The notes under the pieces are model-generated. The model saw nothing but the letters and a program-made list of their open reading frames with translations. It did no database searches and was not told the origin of the DNA. This document shows positions 41,160-50,240 of a stretch of 64,000 bases of DNA, one piece after another (position 1 is the first letter of the stretch; every line of letters begins with the position of its first letter). Both the position numbers and the translations under genes were made by a program. The stretch comes from Verrucomicrobium sp. BvORR106 (lineage in GTDB: Bacteria; Verrucomicrobiota; Verrucomicrobiia; Verrucomicrobiales; Verrucomicrobiaceae). The stretch lies in assembly GCF_000739655.1 (NCBI RefSeq), contig NZ_BATR01000051.1, positions 62,001 to 126,000 on the forward strand, written 5' to 3'.

Positions 41160-43352
41160 TTATTTCATCTTCACCAGCACGCGCAGGCGTTTGTAGAGAT
41201 AGCTCGAGGCGTTCTGGGTGAAGGTCCAGTCCTTGGTCTGGCCGGGGCTGGGGCCGATGCCGATGTCGGCCTGGGGGCCGGTGACCCAGTGGTTGATGGC
41301 GATCAGCGTGGTCTTGGCGTCGTGGTGGTTTACCTGCATGGAACCGTAGCCGTCGGCCAGTTCGCTGATCTGGTCGCCGGTGTCATATTCGGTGTCGGAT
41401 GCACCGGGCACAGCGGCGGTGTTGGCGGGGCCGTAGTTGTCGGGCCAGAACTCGAGGTTCAAGGCATCACCTGCCGGGCCGTTGGGGATGCCGGGAACGT
41501 TGCTCAGGATGACGGCGTTTTTCACCGGGATCTGGAACTTGGCACCGGAGGCGGAGGTGGGCACGCCCAGCTTCTTCAGTTCATTGGTGAAGCCGTCCAC
41601 GGAGACAAAGCAATACTTGGCAGGGCTGGAGGGCTCCTTGAGTTCGAGGAGCCATGCCACCTTCTCCACGGTGCCCTTCAGGGTGTCGGCGTTGTTGACC
41701 TCGTAGGCGGGGGTGTTGCTGAGCTTGGACAGGTCCAGGTCATAGAGCACCTGGTAGCCGGCGGTTTCGGGGAGCTTCTTCGTCAGCAGATCAAACACGG
41801 ATACCTTGCCGCCCTGGAAGGGGTAGGCAGGCCAGCCGGCCCCGTTCACGAGGTTGGGTTCAGCGAGCTTGTTCCAGCCAAAGCGGACTGCGGTCGGCTT
41901 GGGCACGCCGGGGGCAGTGAGCACCACGGCATTGCCTTCAACGGTCGCCTGGGCCTTCACGTAGCCCGTGTCCTCGCCAATGACCTCGAACCAGTCGAGC
42001 GGCTGGCCATTGCGGGACTTGAGTCCGCCATCGGCGTGGTCAAAGGTCACCCGCAGGCGGCCTTCTTCAGGCTGCACAGATTTAACGATGGGGCCGGAGG
42101 CAACCACGTCCTTCTTGCCATACGTGTGCTTGAGCGCCTGTTGGGCCAGACGGCGTCCCACCTCCTGTTTGTTCTTGGGATGGATGTCGTTCAGCTCGGC
42201 TATGTCTGTGGTGGGCACGATGCCGGTGTTGGGGATGGAGAGGGCCGCGTACTGGGCCTCCCAGAAGGAAGCCAGGACCTCTGGCGGTTCCTGGCCATAC
42301 TGAAACGGGGCAATCTGCACATAGTAGAAGGGAAAGTCCCCTTGGCCCCAGGCCTTGCGCCAGCCGCCGACGAGGGCCTTCATTTTCTCGGTGTAGAGCG
42401 TACCTTCGCCGTGGTTGGATTCACCCTGGTACCAGATGGCTCCCCGAATGGGGAACCCCACATACGGGTGCACCATCGCATTGTAGAGTGTGGTGGGATC
42501 GCCATGGGTGGCGAAGGGAGTCAGCTCGCCAGGGAAGGCCGGGCTGGGGGAGACGCCGTTGCCCGAATCCAAGGCGGCGGGGACGGTCTTGCTCCAGGCT
42601 TCAATGTCTGCCACGTGCTTCAAGACGCGTTCCCGGTACTGGGGATTCCCGGGTTGTTTGAGTTTCACCAGGGTGGCGATGTCGCGGAGCCGCTCCAGAC
42701 CTTCGAAGCCGGCGGCCGGAACCCAGGGTTCAATCCGGGTGCCTCCCCAGGAGGCGTTGATCAATCCCACCGGCACCTTCAGGTGCTTCTGCAACTCGCG
42801 GGCCATGAAATAACCGGCGGCGGTGAACCCACCCACTGTGGAGGGGCTGGCGGTCTGCCAGGAGCCGTTGAAATCATCTTGCGGCACCGGCTTGGGCACC
42901 AGCGGCACTTTGATGTGGCGGATGGTGGGATCATTGGCCGAGGCGATTTCCTGCGCGCTGTTCAGGCTGTTCTGCACCACCCACTCCATGTTGGACTGGC
43001 CGGAGCAGAGCCACACCTCACCCACCAGGATGTCGCGCACGGCGACGGTGTTGGACGCGGTCACGGTCAGTTCCAAGGGGGCGCCGCCGGCAGCCTGGGC
43101 GGGAAGTTCCACGCGCCACTTGCCGTCCTTGCCCGCTGTGGTTTCCACAGGAGCGTTTTGACCCAGTTTGACCGAGATCTTTTCGCCCGGGTCCGCCCAG
43201 CCCCAGACCGGGATCTTCACGTCCCGCTGGAGCACCATGTGATCAGTGAAGATATGCGGCAGCTTGACGGCGGCCGGGGCGAGGGTGGGCAGGAGGCCCG
43301 CCAGCGCCAGCAGCGCCAGGGATCCGCGTTGAGAGAGGGAGGGTGAGAGCAT
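41160..43352 (-). CDS. Sialate O-acetylesterase-like SGNH hydrolase
   Basis: This 730-residue secreted esterase has a signal peptide (LALLALAGLLPTLAPAA) and an N-terminal beta domain (FTDHMVLQRDVKIPVWGWAD), then the SGNH catalytic core: GEVWLCSGQSNMEW with Ser120, GAIWYQGESNHGEG, and the Asp-x-His triad element in DIHPKNKQEVG. An extra domain of over 200 residues follows, beginning about residue 500. These enzymes remove acetyl groups from sialic acids or plant polysaccharides. ATG 43352 is selected because the longer frame adds 46 unrelated residues upstream of the signal peptide. Confidence 0.9.
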   Translation of the reverse strand: MLSPSLSQRGSLALLALAGLLPTLAPAAVKLPHIFTDHMVLQRDVKIPVWGWADPGEKISVKLGQNAPVETTAGKDGKWRVELPAQAAGGAPLELTVTASNTVAVRDILVGEVWLCSGQSNMEWVVQNSLNSAQEIASANDPTIRHIKVPLVPKPVPQDDFNGSWQTASPSTVGGFTAAGYFMARELQKHLKVPVGLINASWGGTRIEPWVPAAGFEGLERLRDIATLVKLKQPGNPQYRERVLKHVADIEAWSKTVPAALDSGNGVSPSPAFPGELTPFATHGDPTTLYNAMVHPYVGFPIRGAIWYQGESNHGEGTLYTEKMKALVGGWRKAWGQGDFPFYYVQIAPFQYGQEPPEVLASFWEAQYAALSIPNTGIVPTTDIAELNDIHPKNKQEVGRRLAQQALKHTYGKKDVVASGPIVKSVQPEEGRLRVTFDHADGGLKSRNGQPLDWFEVIGEDTGYVKAQATVEGNAVVLTAPGVPKPTAVRFGWNKLAEPNLVNGAGWPAYPFQGGKVSVFDLLTKKLPETAGYQVLYDLDLSKLSNTPAYEVNNADTLKGTVEKVAWLLELKEPSSPAKYCFVSVDGFTNELKKLGVPTSASGAKFQIPVKNAVILSNVPGIPNGPAGDALNLEFWPDNYGPANTAAVPGASDTEYDTGDQISELADGYGSMQVNHHDAKTTLIAINHWVTGPQADIGIGPSPGQTKDWTFTQNASSYLYKRLRVLVKMK

Positions 43353-43459
43353 GGTGACGAGATGACAGTGATCGGGCGTGAGGTCCCAGAATCGCCGACC
43401 ATACAGAAAACCATGGCCGAACAGTACAAAAATCCTCGGGACTGAAACGAAGGTGCGGA

Positions 43460-44746
43460 TCAGAGAAGTCCTTCCCGGCGGGCCTTCCAATACATGGCGA
43501 TGTGATAGACGATCCCGCAGCTGGACATGTGGGCGTAGTCAGACTGAACCAGGAACTTCCGCATCCACTCCTGCTGGGTGGCGGGGATTTTGGGATCGTT
43601 CACCATCATCGGTACCAGTGCGGACTCGCCTGCCTCGCGGATGTTGTGCCAGACCTTGCGGTACTCGCCCCACTGGGGGTTCATGTAACCCTTCTGGTTC
43701 TTCCATTCGGGGACGTGACGCCAGTCGGGGCCGACCATGGTTAGCATCTCCGGGCTCATCTGGGCGAGGCGTGCACCCGTTTCGGCGGTCCGCTTCATAG
43801 CGATATCACCCACATGCGCCATGGTCTCGCGGATTCGGGCTTTGAGGGCGGCATCGGTCTCCAGGTGATAGAGCACCTCCAGGGAGCACTGCATCTGGAG
43901 CATGGCGTACGCGGGTTTCTTCTCGTCGGGGTGGGCGGACTGCTCCACGGCGGGTGCCACGTAGCGACGGTACTGTTCGAGGTACGCTTTGTTGCCGGTA
44001 ACATCCCAGGCCACGGCATAGATCATGGGCAGCCGGGCGGCCTCATGCGCCTGCACCTCCCACATCTTGCAGATGCCCAGCCCGCAGGGTTGATCGTCGG
44101 CGCGCAGGAAGTCGTAGCCATTTTCCGGAGTGATGTTCTTGATCATCCGGTTGGCGATGGCGGTCATGAGGCTGCGGATCTCCACCTTGGTCGGCTCGTC
44201 ACAGAGCGGGCTGTGGTAGTAGCGCCAGAGGCCATGGGCACAGTGGGTGACCTGGTCGCGGGAGGAGTTGATGTACACGCCGCCGAGGTAGTTCGGACTG
44301 ATGCCGCGGGCGACGAAGCCTTCTTTGCCATGCACGGTGAGGCAGGCCTTTAGCCCGTTGAAAACGCGCCGCGCATCGGACTTCAATGGATCTTCCCGGG
44401 TGACCTCATAGCGGTCGCTCAGCACGCTGAGCATGGCCCCCGCCAGGATCATGCAGTCCTCCATGCCCGTGCTGTAGCCGCAGGGGTTGGGGTACTGGCG
44501 CTTCACTTCATCTTCAGTCGGGAGGTGTGCGAGCTCCTTGCCGGGTTCATAGCTGCTCAGGTAGTCGTAGAAAAGTTCGGTCTTCGTGTTGAAAAACCGC
44601 TGCCATGCGATGTTCCAGGCCTTGTCAGCTTGCGGGGCAAGCTCGGTGGGGGATTCCTTCCCAGGCTCCACGCCTGAAAGCGACGTCGTAGAAAGGGTAA
44701 CCAGGGTTAGGACAGAGGTGAGCAGAGACGAGAGAGGGCGTGGCAT
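43460..44746 (-). CDS. Secreted (alpha/alpha)6-like protein, unknown glycan-related function
   Basis: This 428-residue protein has a signal peptide (LTSVLTLVTLSTTSLSGVEP) and a mostly helical body rich in Trp, Tyr and His, with repeated helix pairs like an (alpha/alpha)6 barrel (HEAARLPMIYAVAWDVTGNK, then EKKPAYAMLQMQCSLEVLYH). Glycoside hydrolases and lyases with this fold have such sequences, but I cannot name a family. ATG 44746 precedes the signal peptide directly; the frame extends upstream into unmatched sequence. It lies 107 bp before the esterase gene on the same strand and is divergent from the large dehydrogenase fusion. Confidence 0.75.
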   Translation of the reverse strand: MPRPLSSLLTSVLTLVTLSTTSLSGVEPGKESPTELAPQADKAWNIAWQRFFNTKTELFYDYLSSYEPGKELAHLPTEDEVKRQYPNPCGYSTGMEDCMILAGAMLSVLSDRYEVTREDPLKSDARRVFNGLKACLTVHGKEGFVARGISPNYLGGVYINSSRDQVTHCAHGLWRYYHSPLCDEPTKVEIRSLMTAIANRMIKNITPENGYDFLRADDQPCGLGICKMWEVQAHEAARLPMIYAVAWDVTGNKAYLEQYRRYVAPAVEQSAHPDEKKPAYAMLQMQCSLEVLYHLETDAALKARIRETMAHVGDIAMKRTAETGARLAQMSPEMLTMVGPDWRHVPEWKNQKGYMNPQWGEYRKVWHNIREAGESALVPMMVNDPKIPATQQEWMRKFLVQSDYAHMSSCGIVYHIAMYWKARREGLL

Positions 44747-44900
44747 AAGCGAGAAGGGACCAAACGGCCGCTGGGAGAGATTTTTGACCCAAACCCGCCC
44801 CGCGGCCGGGGAGGAGCAGGAAAAAATCCTTGTTTTTGATGTCTCAACCCAGTCAGCATCCGCCATTGCTCCACCCAAGCCGCCCTAACTTAATTCTTCC

Positions 44901-47900
44901 ATGATCCGAAAACTCATCCCCTTCACCGTTTTCGTCGCTCTGGCGGCGACTGCGGTCGCCCAGGAGACATTGCACTTCCCCGCCAAATCCGGCGCGGGAG
45001 CGGGCAATGGCAAACGTGTCGTCCTTGTCTCGGGAGACGAAGAATACCGCACGGAGGAGAGCTTCCCCATGCTGGCGAAGATCCTCAGTCAGAAGCACGG
45101 CTTTGATTGCACGGTACTTTTCGCGATCAACCCTGAGGGCGGGTACATTGACCCCAACTTCCAGAAAAACATCCCGGGCACGGCGGCTCTGGACAAGGCG
45201 GATCTGCTGATCATCGGCACCCGGTTCCGCCAATTGCCGGACAACCAACTTGCACCCTTTGCTGCGTATCTGAATGCGGGCAAGCCGGTGATTGGCTTCC
45301 GCACCGCCACGCACGCCTTCACGGGTGGAGCCACCACCGGGGACTTCAAGTGGGCGGAGTTCGGTCTCAAGGTTCTGGGTGAAAAATGGGTGAATCACCA
45401 CGGGGCCCATGGCAAGCAGGGCACCAAGTCGGTGGTGGAGCAGGCCAATGCCTCCAACGAGGCGCTGCGAGGCGTGGGGGAAATCTTTGCGCCTACGGAC
45501 GTGTACGGCATTGCCAATCTGGACCAGAAAGTAGCCACCATCCTCCTGCGTGGAGCGGTGACGGAGTCGCTCGATCCCGCCTCGAAAGCGATCGAAGGCC
45601 CCAAGAACAATCCCCTGATGCCGCTGGCCTGGTTGCGGGAGTACACCGCCCCCAACGGCACGGCCAAAGGGCGCGCCTTCTGCACGACCTTGGGAGCCTC
45701 CTCGGACTTCGTGGACGAAGATCTCCGCCGCCTCGCGGTCAACGTATCTTATGCCTTGCTGGGTCTTAAGGTGCCGGACAAGGCGGATGTCGCCTATGTG
45801 GATGGCTTTGAGCCGACCTTCTACGGCAACAACAGCAGCGAATACTACAAGACGCTGAACCGGAAGCCGGGTGACTACGCTCTGGGTAAGAGTCCGGCGA
45901 CTGGCAAAGGCGCGGCCAAACCGGCAGCGAAACCCGCAACCAATCCTGCTCCTGAAAAGAAGGATGAAGTTCCTCCGCATGCGTTCAATGCCGAACCTGC
46001 CACGGCCACGGCCAAGCGCAGTCAGGCGGTCGCAGCCCCCGCGAAAGACGAGCGCATTGTGCTCGTGGGCAACGGTCTGGCCGAGCGCGACGTGTACTAT
46101 GGTCGCATCGAAACGGAGTTGAGCCTCCGCTACCCGGACAAAGAATTGTTTTACCGCAACATGGGCCATGTGGGTGACACCCCCGGATTCCGTCCTCATC
46201 CTGCCCGTGTTTCCCAGTGGGCTTTCCCCGGCGCGGACAAGTTCCATCCCGACAAAAAGGTGCACAATGGCAAGGGGTTCTTCCCCACGCCTGACCAGTG
46301 GCTGACGCATCTGAAGGCCGACACCATCGTCGGGTTCTTCGGCTACAACGAGTCCTTCGACGGCGCGAGCAAGGTGGGCAACTTTGAAGCAGAACTCGAT
46401 GCCTGGGTGGTGCACACTCTGAGCAAAGCCTACAACGGCAAGGAAGCGCCACGTGTGGTGCTGGTTTCCCCGATCGCTTATGAAGACCAGAGTGCCAAGC
46501 GCGATCTGCCAGACGGGCATTCAGAGAACGCCAACCTCCTCCTCTACGCCTCCGCGATTGAGAAGGTGGCCAAGAAGCACGGGCTGACTTACATCGACCT
46601 TTTCACCCCCACCAAGGAAATCTACGCCAAGGGCGGCACGGCCTTCACCACCGGCGGATTCATCCCCACCAGCGAAGGTTACAAGACCATCGCCGAGTTG
46701 CTGGCCACCGGCTTGTACGGGCACCAGTCCCGCGTGTCCAAGGCGGATCCTGAGAAGGTTCACGCGGCAGTGCTGCAGAAGGAGTGGTTCTGGAACACGG
46801 ACTACAACATCCTCAACGGCGTGCATACGCATGGCCAGCGCTACAACCCCTATGGGCCGCAGAACTATCCGGACGAGGTGAAGAAGTCCCGGGAGATGAC
46901 CGCGCTGCGCGACCAGCTCATCCACGATCTGGCCAGCGGTCGGAAGACCGAGCTCGCGGTGGATGACTCCAAGACCCACGTGCTGCCTCCGGTTCCCACC
47001 AATTACCAGCCGAGTGTCAAGAACGGCAGTGAGAAGTACCTCTACGGCGATGAAGCTCTCAAGACGCTGTCCGTGCCGGAAGGCTACAAGGTGGAGCTCT
47101 TCGCCAGTGAGAAGGAGTTCCCCAATCTCGCCAACCCCATGCAGCTCTCCTTTGACGACAAGGGACGTCTCTGGGTGGCCGTGATGCCGACCTATCCGCA
47201 CTATCGTCCGGGTGATGCGCTGCCGAACGACAAGCTCCTCATCTATGAGGACACCAACGGCGACGGCAAGGCGGACAAGGAAACGGTCTTCGCCGACCAC
47301 CTTCACCTGCCCATTGGGTTCGAGTTCGCACCAGAAGGCGTCTATGTTTCCCAGGAGCCCAACCTCGTCCTGCTGCGCGACACCAACGGCGACGACAAGG
47401 CCGACAGCTCCGAGATCATTCTGGGCGGGTTTGATTCTCATGACACCCACCACGCGATCAGCGCCTACACGGCGGATCCCAGCGGGGCCTTCATCCTCTG
47501 TGAAGGGGTGTTCCTGCATTCCAACATTGAGACGCCCTATGGTCCGGTGCGATGTGTGGACGGCGGCTTCCTCCGCTACAGCCCGCAGCGCGGTCATCTG
47601 GAGCGCACGGCGCAGCTTTCCATCCCCAACCCCTGGGGCGTGGTGTTCGACAAGTGGGGTCAGGATTTCTTCCTGCACACCTCGGGTCCGAGCATGAACT
47701 GGATGTTGCCCGTCTCGGTGAAGCCGACCTTCGGCAGCAAGACGCCCTCGACTCCCGACCTGATCCCCAAAGGTCAGGCGGTGCGTCCCACCACCGGTCT
47801 GGAGATTGTTTCCTCACGCCACTTCCCGGATGAAGTGCAGGGCGATCTCATCCTCTGCAACGCCATCGGCTTCCTCGGCATCAAGCAGCACCAGATCCAG

Positions 47901-49106
47901 GACCAGGGCACCGGCTGGAAGACGGACTTCCGTCATGACCTGCTGAAGAGCACGGACGGCAACTTCCGCCCGGCGGACCTGGAGTTCGCTCCGGACGGTT
48001 CTCTGTATGTGCTGGACTGGCACAACGTCCTCATCGGCCACATGCAGCACAATGCGCGTGACCCGCTCCGCGACCACGTGCACGGCCGCATCTACCGCAT
48101 CACCTACCCCTCCCGTCCGCTGGTCAAGCCGGCGCAAGTGGCCGGAGCCTCGGTGGAGACCCTGCTGAACAACCTCAAGGAGCCCGAGCTGCGCACGCGC
48201 TATCGTTCCCGTCGCGCCCTGCGCAACTATCCGAACAGTGAAGTGCTGCCAGCGGTGAAGACCTGGGTGGCAGCGCTGGACAAGAACGACGCGCAGTATG
48301 AGCACAACGTGCTGGAAGCCCTCTGGGTGACCTGGGGCATGAACGACGCGGATGAAACCCTGCTGCGCCAGATGCTCAATGCCAAGGACTTCCACGCCCG
48401 CGCAGGCGCGGTGCGGGTTCTGAGGTATAACACTCATCGCGTGGCGGATCATGTGGCTCTGCTGGAAAAGGCGGCGGCTGATGTACATGGTCGCGTACGG
48501 CTGGAAGCCATCGTCGCGGCCTCCTGGCTGCCTAATGCGGCCGCGGCCAAGAAGATCGTGGAAATCGGCTCCAAGCAGCCGCTGGATGAGTGGAGCAAGA
48601 ACGCCGCAAAAACGGCGGCCGACCGGCTTGCCGGGGTGGCGGAAGTGGCCGCTCCGGACCATCCGGTGATCGCGGCTCCGGCCTACCTCTCGCCCGAAGC
48701 GAAGAAGCAGTTCATGCTGGGCCAGGAAGTTTATTTCCGTGAAGGCCACTGCACCACCTGCCACCAGCCCCACGGCGGTGGTCTGGATCCTGCCTTCCCC
48801 TCGCTTCAGAAGAGCCCCTGGGTCACAGGCGATCAGGACCGCCTGATCAAGCTGGTGCTCTACGGGCTGATCGGACCGATTGAAGTGGATGGCAAGCAGT
48901 ACAACGGCCAGGTGCCCATGACCCCCTTCGGCGGCATGCTGAAGGACGAGGAAGTGGCGGCAGTCGTCACGTTCGTGCGCAACCATTTCGGCAACAAGGC
49001 CGAGCCGGTGACCACGAAGGACGTGAAGGCCATCCGCGATGCCAATCCGGGACGCTTGATGTTCTACACGGTTGAGGAGCTGCTGAAGCAGCATCCGATG
49101 AAATAA
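44901..49106 (+). CDS. ThuA-SGNH-PVC dehydrogenase-HEAT-cytochrome c fusion protein
   Basis: This 1401-residue exported protein has a signal peptide ending AVAQE. Its domains in order are a ThuA-like glutamine-amidotransferase fold at about 30-290 (KRVVLVSGDEEYRTEESFPM); a Lys/Ala/Pro linker; an SGNH hydrolase-like domain at about 384-615 (RIVLVGNGLAERDVYYG); a PVC-type membrane-bound dehydrogenase propeller from about 700 (YGDEALKTLSVPEGYKVELF) with DTNGDGKAD loops; HEAT-like helices at about 1090-1250; and a C-terminal cytochrome c with the haem motif CTTCH at 1284-1288. Proteins of this design are abundant in planctomycetes and verrucomicrobia and are thought to oxidise sugars in the periplasm. 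Confidence 0.93.
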   Translation: MIRKLIPFTVFVALAATAVAQETLHFPAKSGAGAGNGKRVVLVSGDEEYRTEESFPMLAKILSQKHGFDCTVLFAINPEGGYIDPNFQKNIPGTAALDKADLLIIGTRFRQLPDNQLAPFAAYLNAGKPVIGFRTATHAFTGGATTGDFKWAEFGLKVLGEKWVNHHGAHGKQGTKSVVEQANASNEALRGVGEIFAPTDVYGIANLDQKVATILLRGAVTESLDPASKAIEGPKNNPLMPLAWLREYTAPNGTAKGRAFCTTLGASSDFVDEDLRRLAVNVSYALLGLKVPDKADVAYVDGFEPTFYGNNSSEYYKTLNRKPGDYALGKSPATGKGAAKPAAKPATNPAPEKKDEVPPHAFNAEPATATAKRSQAVAAPAKDERIVLVGNGLAERDVYYGRIETELSLRYPDKELFYRNMGHVGDTPGFRPHPARVSQWAFPGADKFHPDKKVHNGKGFFPTPDQWLTHLKADTIVGFFGYNESFDGASKVGNFEAELDAWVVHTLSKAYNGKEAPRVVLVSPIAYEDQSAKRDLPDGHSENANLLLYASAIEKVAKKHGLTYIDLFTPTKEIYAKGGTAFTTGGFIPTSEGYKTIAELLATGLYGHQSRVSKADPEKVHAAVLQKEWFWNTDYNILNGVHTHGQRYNPYGPQNYPDEVKKSREMTALRDQLIHDLASGRKTELAVDDSKTHVLPPVPTNYQPSVKNGSEKYLYGDEALKTLSVPEGYKVELFASEKEFPNLANPMQLSFDDKGRLWVAVMPTYPHYRPGDALPNDKLLIYEDTNGDGKADKETVFADHLHLPIGFEFAPEGVYVSQEPNLVLLRDTNGDDKADSSEIILGGFDSHDTHHAISAYTADPSGAFILCEGVFLHSNIETPYGPVRCVDGGFLRYSPQRGHLERTAQLSIPNPWGVVFDKWGQDFFLHTSGPSMNWMLPVSVKPTFGSKTPSTPDLIPKGQAVRPTTGLEIVSSRHFPDEVQGDLILCNAIGFLGIKQHQIQDQGTGWKTDFRHDLLKSTDGNFRPADLEFAPDGSLYVLDWHNVLIGHMQHNARDPLRDHVHGRIYRITYPSRPLVKPAQVAGASVETLLNNLKEPELRTRYRSRRALRNYPNSEVLPAVKTWVAALDKNDAQYEHNVLEALWVTWGMNDADETLLRQMLNAKDFHARAGAVRVLRYNTHRVADHVALLEKAAADVHGRVRLEAIVAASWLPNAAAAKKIVEIGSKQPLDEWSKNAAKTAADRLAGVAEVAAPDHPVIAAPAYLSPEAKKQFMLGQEVYFREGHCTTCHQPHGGGLDPAFPSLQKSPWVTGDQDRLIKLVLYGLIGPIEVDGKQYNGQVPMTPFGGMLKDEEVAAVVTFVRNHFGNKAEPVTTKDVKAIRDANPGRLMFYTVEELLKQHPMK

Positions 49107-49132
49107 CATCGGCCTGAGTTTGATTCACGCAG

Positions 49133-49172
49133 CCCGCTTCGCCATCGTCAGGTGGTTGAAGCGGGTTGTTTG
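49133..49172 (+). terminator. Intrinsic terminator after the fusion gene
   Basis: CCCGCTTC at 49133-49140 pairs with GAAGCGGG at 49158-49165 and is followed by TTGTTTGTTTG, giving a T-rich tail 27 bp after the stop of the 1401-codon gene. Confidence 0.7.
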
Positions 49173-49264
49173 TTTGTTGGGGGCTTGTGATTCACTGGGA
49201 ATCAAAGATGCCAGCAGTGTTATGGGCGAGTTCTTGATGTTGCTTGAGGCATGCTGATGGGATT

Positions 49265-49330
49265 GGCTGGCGCAATTCCGCCAACGTGGGATCTGTAGGC
49301 TCGTCCTCTTCGAGAAGAACTTCGATTGAG
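49265..49330. repeat. Dispersed short repeat, copy 1
   Basis: This stretch matches 51369-51432 with several substitutions: both contain GCTGG, GCCAACGT, TGTAG, TCCTCTTCGAG and CTTCGA in the same order and spacing. The TCTTCGAGAAGA core forms a small hairpin. Copy 1 is noncoding and lies 39 bp from the end of the LysE gene. Confidence 0.6.
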
Positions 49331-49368
49331 TTCTGACCGGGCCAGGACCGGTTGCTCGTCCGCCCCGC

Positions 49369-49998
49369 TTACTTGCTGGTCGCCAGCCTCAAACCGAGCA
49401 ACACGAACAAGGCGCCCGCCGTGCGATTCAGCCAGGTGCCGAAGCCGGGGCGCTCGCGCAAATGCCGTCCGAGGGAGGCGGCGAAAAGGGCGAGGAAAAA
49501 ACACCAGATCGTACCCGTGGTCACGAAGGTGAGACCCAGCAGGATGAAGGCAGCGAAGGGGTTGCCGCTGTCCTTTGCGATAAACTGGGGGACAAAGGCG
49601 AGGAAGAAGAGCGCCACCTTGGGGTTGAGCACGTTGGTGAGCAGCCCCTGTCGGTAAACCTTCCCAAACGAGGCCGGCGCCTGTGCGTTCGAAACAAGAG
49701 CGTTGTCCTGCTTGGGAGAAAGCAGCATGCGGATGCCCAGCCAGATGAGATAAGCCGCGCCCGCGAACTTGATGACCGTGAAGGCCGTGGCTGAAGCCGC
49801 CACTACGGCAGACAGCCCAAGAGCTGCCGCCAGACTATGAACCAGAGCTCCACTGGAAATGCCCAGCACCGATGCCATGCCCGCAGATCGGCCCTGTGCC
49901 ATGCTGCGACCCAGGATGTAGAACGTGTCCTGCCCCGGGGTCAGATTGAGCAGAATGCAGGTGCCCACATAGAGGCCAAAGTCGTGGATGCCGTACAT
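49369..49998 (-). CDS. LysE/RhtB family amino acid exporter
   Basis: This 209-residue, roughly six-helix inner-membrane protein shows the family's motif NLTPGQDTFYILGRSMAQGR near the N-terminus and LLTNVLNPKVALFFLAFVPQ after the third helix. RhtB-type carriers export amino acids or related metabolites by proton exchange. It starts 5 bp after the small gene at 50004-50240. Confidence 0.92.
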   Translation of the reverse strand: MYGIHDFGLYVGTCILLNLTPGQDTFYILGRSMAQGRSAGMASVLGISSGALVHSLAAALGLSAVVAASATAFTVIKFAGAAYLIWLGIRMLLSPKQDNALVSNAQAPASFGKVYRQGLLTNVLNPKVALFFLAFVPQFIAKDSGNPFAAFILLGLTFVTTGTIWCFFLALFAASLGRHLRERPGFGTWLNRTAGALFVLLGLRLATSK

Positions 49999-50003
49999 GG
50001 GTT

Positions 50004-50240
50004 TTAGGAGAGACGTTCCTCTAGTTCATCAATGGTCAACCATTGCGCTGATTCCGAATCGGCAATCTTCGCTCGCACAGCTAAGACCTCTTCGTGCCAA
50101 GCTGGTGAAACGCGGTTGGACGCTTCTTGATCCGGTGATCCGCCGAGTTGCTCAATCGTGGCCATCTCTGCCATCCGTTTAGACGCCGACATGATCGAAT
50201 ACTGTGCGAAGGTCTCGCGGAGATCAAGCGGGCGGTTCAA
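50004..50240 (-). CDS. Addiction-module component-like small protein
   Basis: This 78-residue protein ends SPAWHEEVLAVRAKIADSES then QWLTIDELEERL, the pattern of TIGR02574-type addiction-module components (Trp-x-x-Glu-(I/V), then a short loop and a helix with the P/T-W-x-E-(V/L) element). The first residues are atypical; ATG 50192 would give a cleaner 62-residue form, but ATG 50240 overlaps the upstream stop by 4 nt. No toxin gene adjoins it: a LysE gene follows. It is probably an orphan antitoxin or a domesticated copy. Confidence 0.5.
   Translation of the reverse strand: MNRPLDLRETFAQYSIMSASKRMAEMATIEQLGGSPDQEASNRVSPAWHEEVLAVRAKIADSESAQWLTIDELEERLS

Noticed and set aside
40806-43346. 846-codon plus-strand open frame
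   Set aside because: It lies antisense to the sialate O-acetylesterase, whose motifs are clear; the frame is a shadow caused by high GC.
44853-46520. 555-codon minus-strand open frame
   Set aside because: It is antisense to the ThuA/SGNH part of the fusion gene and resembles no family.
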